Source: Butyrivibrio sp. (GTDB lineage: Bacteria; Bacillota; Clostridia; Lachnospirales; Lachnospiraceae). Taken from it: a DNA stretch of 41,393 nucleotides. The notes beneath the pieces were generated by a model. It ran no database searches. It saw only the letters and a program-made list of their open reading frames with translations, and was not told where the DNA came from. Position numbers and translations under genes: made by a program. The DNA lies in NCBI RefSeq assembly GCF_015056685.1, contig NZ_SVFW01000013.1, positions 1-41,393 of the forward strand. Reading direction: 5' to 3'. Of the stretch, positions 40,976 through 41,393 are shown piece after piece (the stretch's first letter is position 1; the number at the start of each line of letters is the position of its first letter).

Positions 40976-41393
40976 GAGCAGCATTTAAAGGCGAATATAG
41001 TCATTCCATAGATGCTAAGGGAAGACTCATAATACCTGCTAAATTCCGCGAGCTTTTGGGTGATCAATTTGTGGTTACCAAGGGCTTTGACGGATGCCTT
41101 TTTGTGTTCGCAGAAGAGGGATGGAATCAGTTTGAGGAAAAACTTCAGTCCCTGCCCATGGATAAACCTGAAGCCAGAATGCTTGGCCGTTTCTTCATTG
41201 CAGGAGCAATTGATGCAGAAGTGGACAAGCAGGGAAGAATTCTTTTGCCAGCGAATCTCCTGCAACATGCAGGAATAGAAAAAGAAGCTGTTATAGCAGG
41301 TGTAGGTAATCGAGCTGAAATCTGGAGTAAGGCAGAATGGGAGAAGGCAAGCACCTTCGATGACATCAATGGAATTGCAGCTAAGATGAGTGA
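40972..41393 (+). CDS. mraZ: Transcriptional regulator MraZ (3' partial)
   Basis: First gene of the division and cell wall cluster. The start is GTG 40972, and the frame stays open to the end of the window (140 codons of an expected ~142). Two SpoVT/AbrB-type DNA-binding halves are visible: EYSHSIDAKGRLIIPAKFRE near the N-terminus and IDAEVDKQGRILLPANL in the middle, each with the DxxGR motif of the family. It autoregulates through the GTGG repeats just upstream. No strong ribosome binding site is seen before the GTG. Confidence 0.93.
   Translation, partial: MGAAFKGEYSHSIDAKGRLIIPAKFRELLGDQFVVTKGFDGCLFVFAEEGWNQFEEKLQSLPMDKPEARMLGRFFIAGAIDAEVDKQGRILLPANLLQHAGIEKEAVIAGVGNRAEIWSKAEWEKASTFDDINGIAAKMS

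Overview
The window looks like a piece of a Lachnospiraceae genome (Butyrivibrio/Pseudobutyrivibrio-like Firmicutes). This is inferred from strong purine-rich ribosome binding sites, AT-leaning composition, the host block ychF-lgt-mraZ, and the protein families present. Most of the window (bases 1 to about 38.7 kb) reads as the right-hand part of an integrative conjugative element (ICE) of the broad Tn916/Tn1549 kind, inserted just upstream of ychF. Its left end, including the expected VirD4 coupling protein, lies outside the window.

Region by region: 1-10270 is the conjugation module (VirB6/TrbL-like, PrgI, VirB4, NlpC/P60 hydrolase, DUF4315 and DUF4366 proteins, MobC, relaxase, SpoVG-like protein, ArdC-like protein). 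10486-12913 (minus strand) is a two-component pair: an XRE-HTH/receiver regulator and a multi-span LytS-type histidine kinase. 13102-30371 is a large RiPP (bacteriocin-like) locus of the NHLM/Nif11-leader type. It contains an HlyD-like adaptor, a C39-peptidase ABC exporter, a second NHLP-type ABC exporter, an ECF sigma factor, a radical SAM/SPASM maturase plus a truncated copy, and seven precursor genes, one of them frameshifted. It also contains a sensing and partner-switching cassette: STAS protein, broken cyclic-nucleotide-domain gene, SLC1 symporter with a degenerate kinase-like N-terminus, RsbW-like ATPase, and membrane PP2C phosphatase. 30493-36435 carries ICE-type accessory genes (putative zincin, metallophosphatase, small membrane proteins, XRE repressor, Cys-rich and zinc-ribbon proteins, sigma-like protein). 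36839-38687 is the recombination module: a MazF-excisionase fusion followed by a tyrosine integrase. 38820 to the end is host chromosome: ychF, lgt and the start of the dcw cluster with mraZ, its promoter and its MraZ boxes.

How it may work together (inference): the kinase/regulator pair acts on a palindromic operator in the divergent promoter and controls the export operon and ECF sigma factor. Nif11-like leaders carry short hydrophobic cores to the radical SAM enzyme. The C39 domain cuts after the conserved Gly-Gly, and the exporters release the cores. The most striking sequence fact is that the cores are unrelated in detail, yet six of seven end in a C-terminal Trp and the seventh ends Trp-Asn. 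I did not recognise a described product family with this signature, and the locus appears to travel as ICE cargo.
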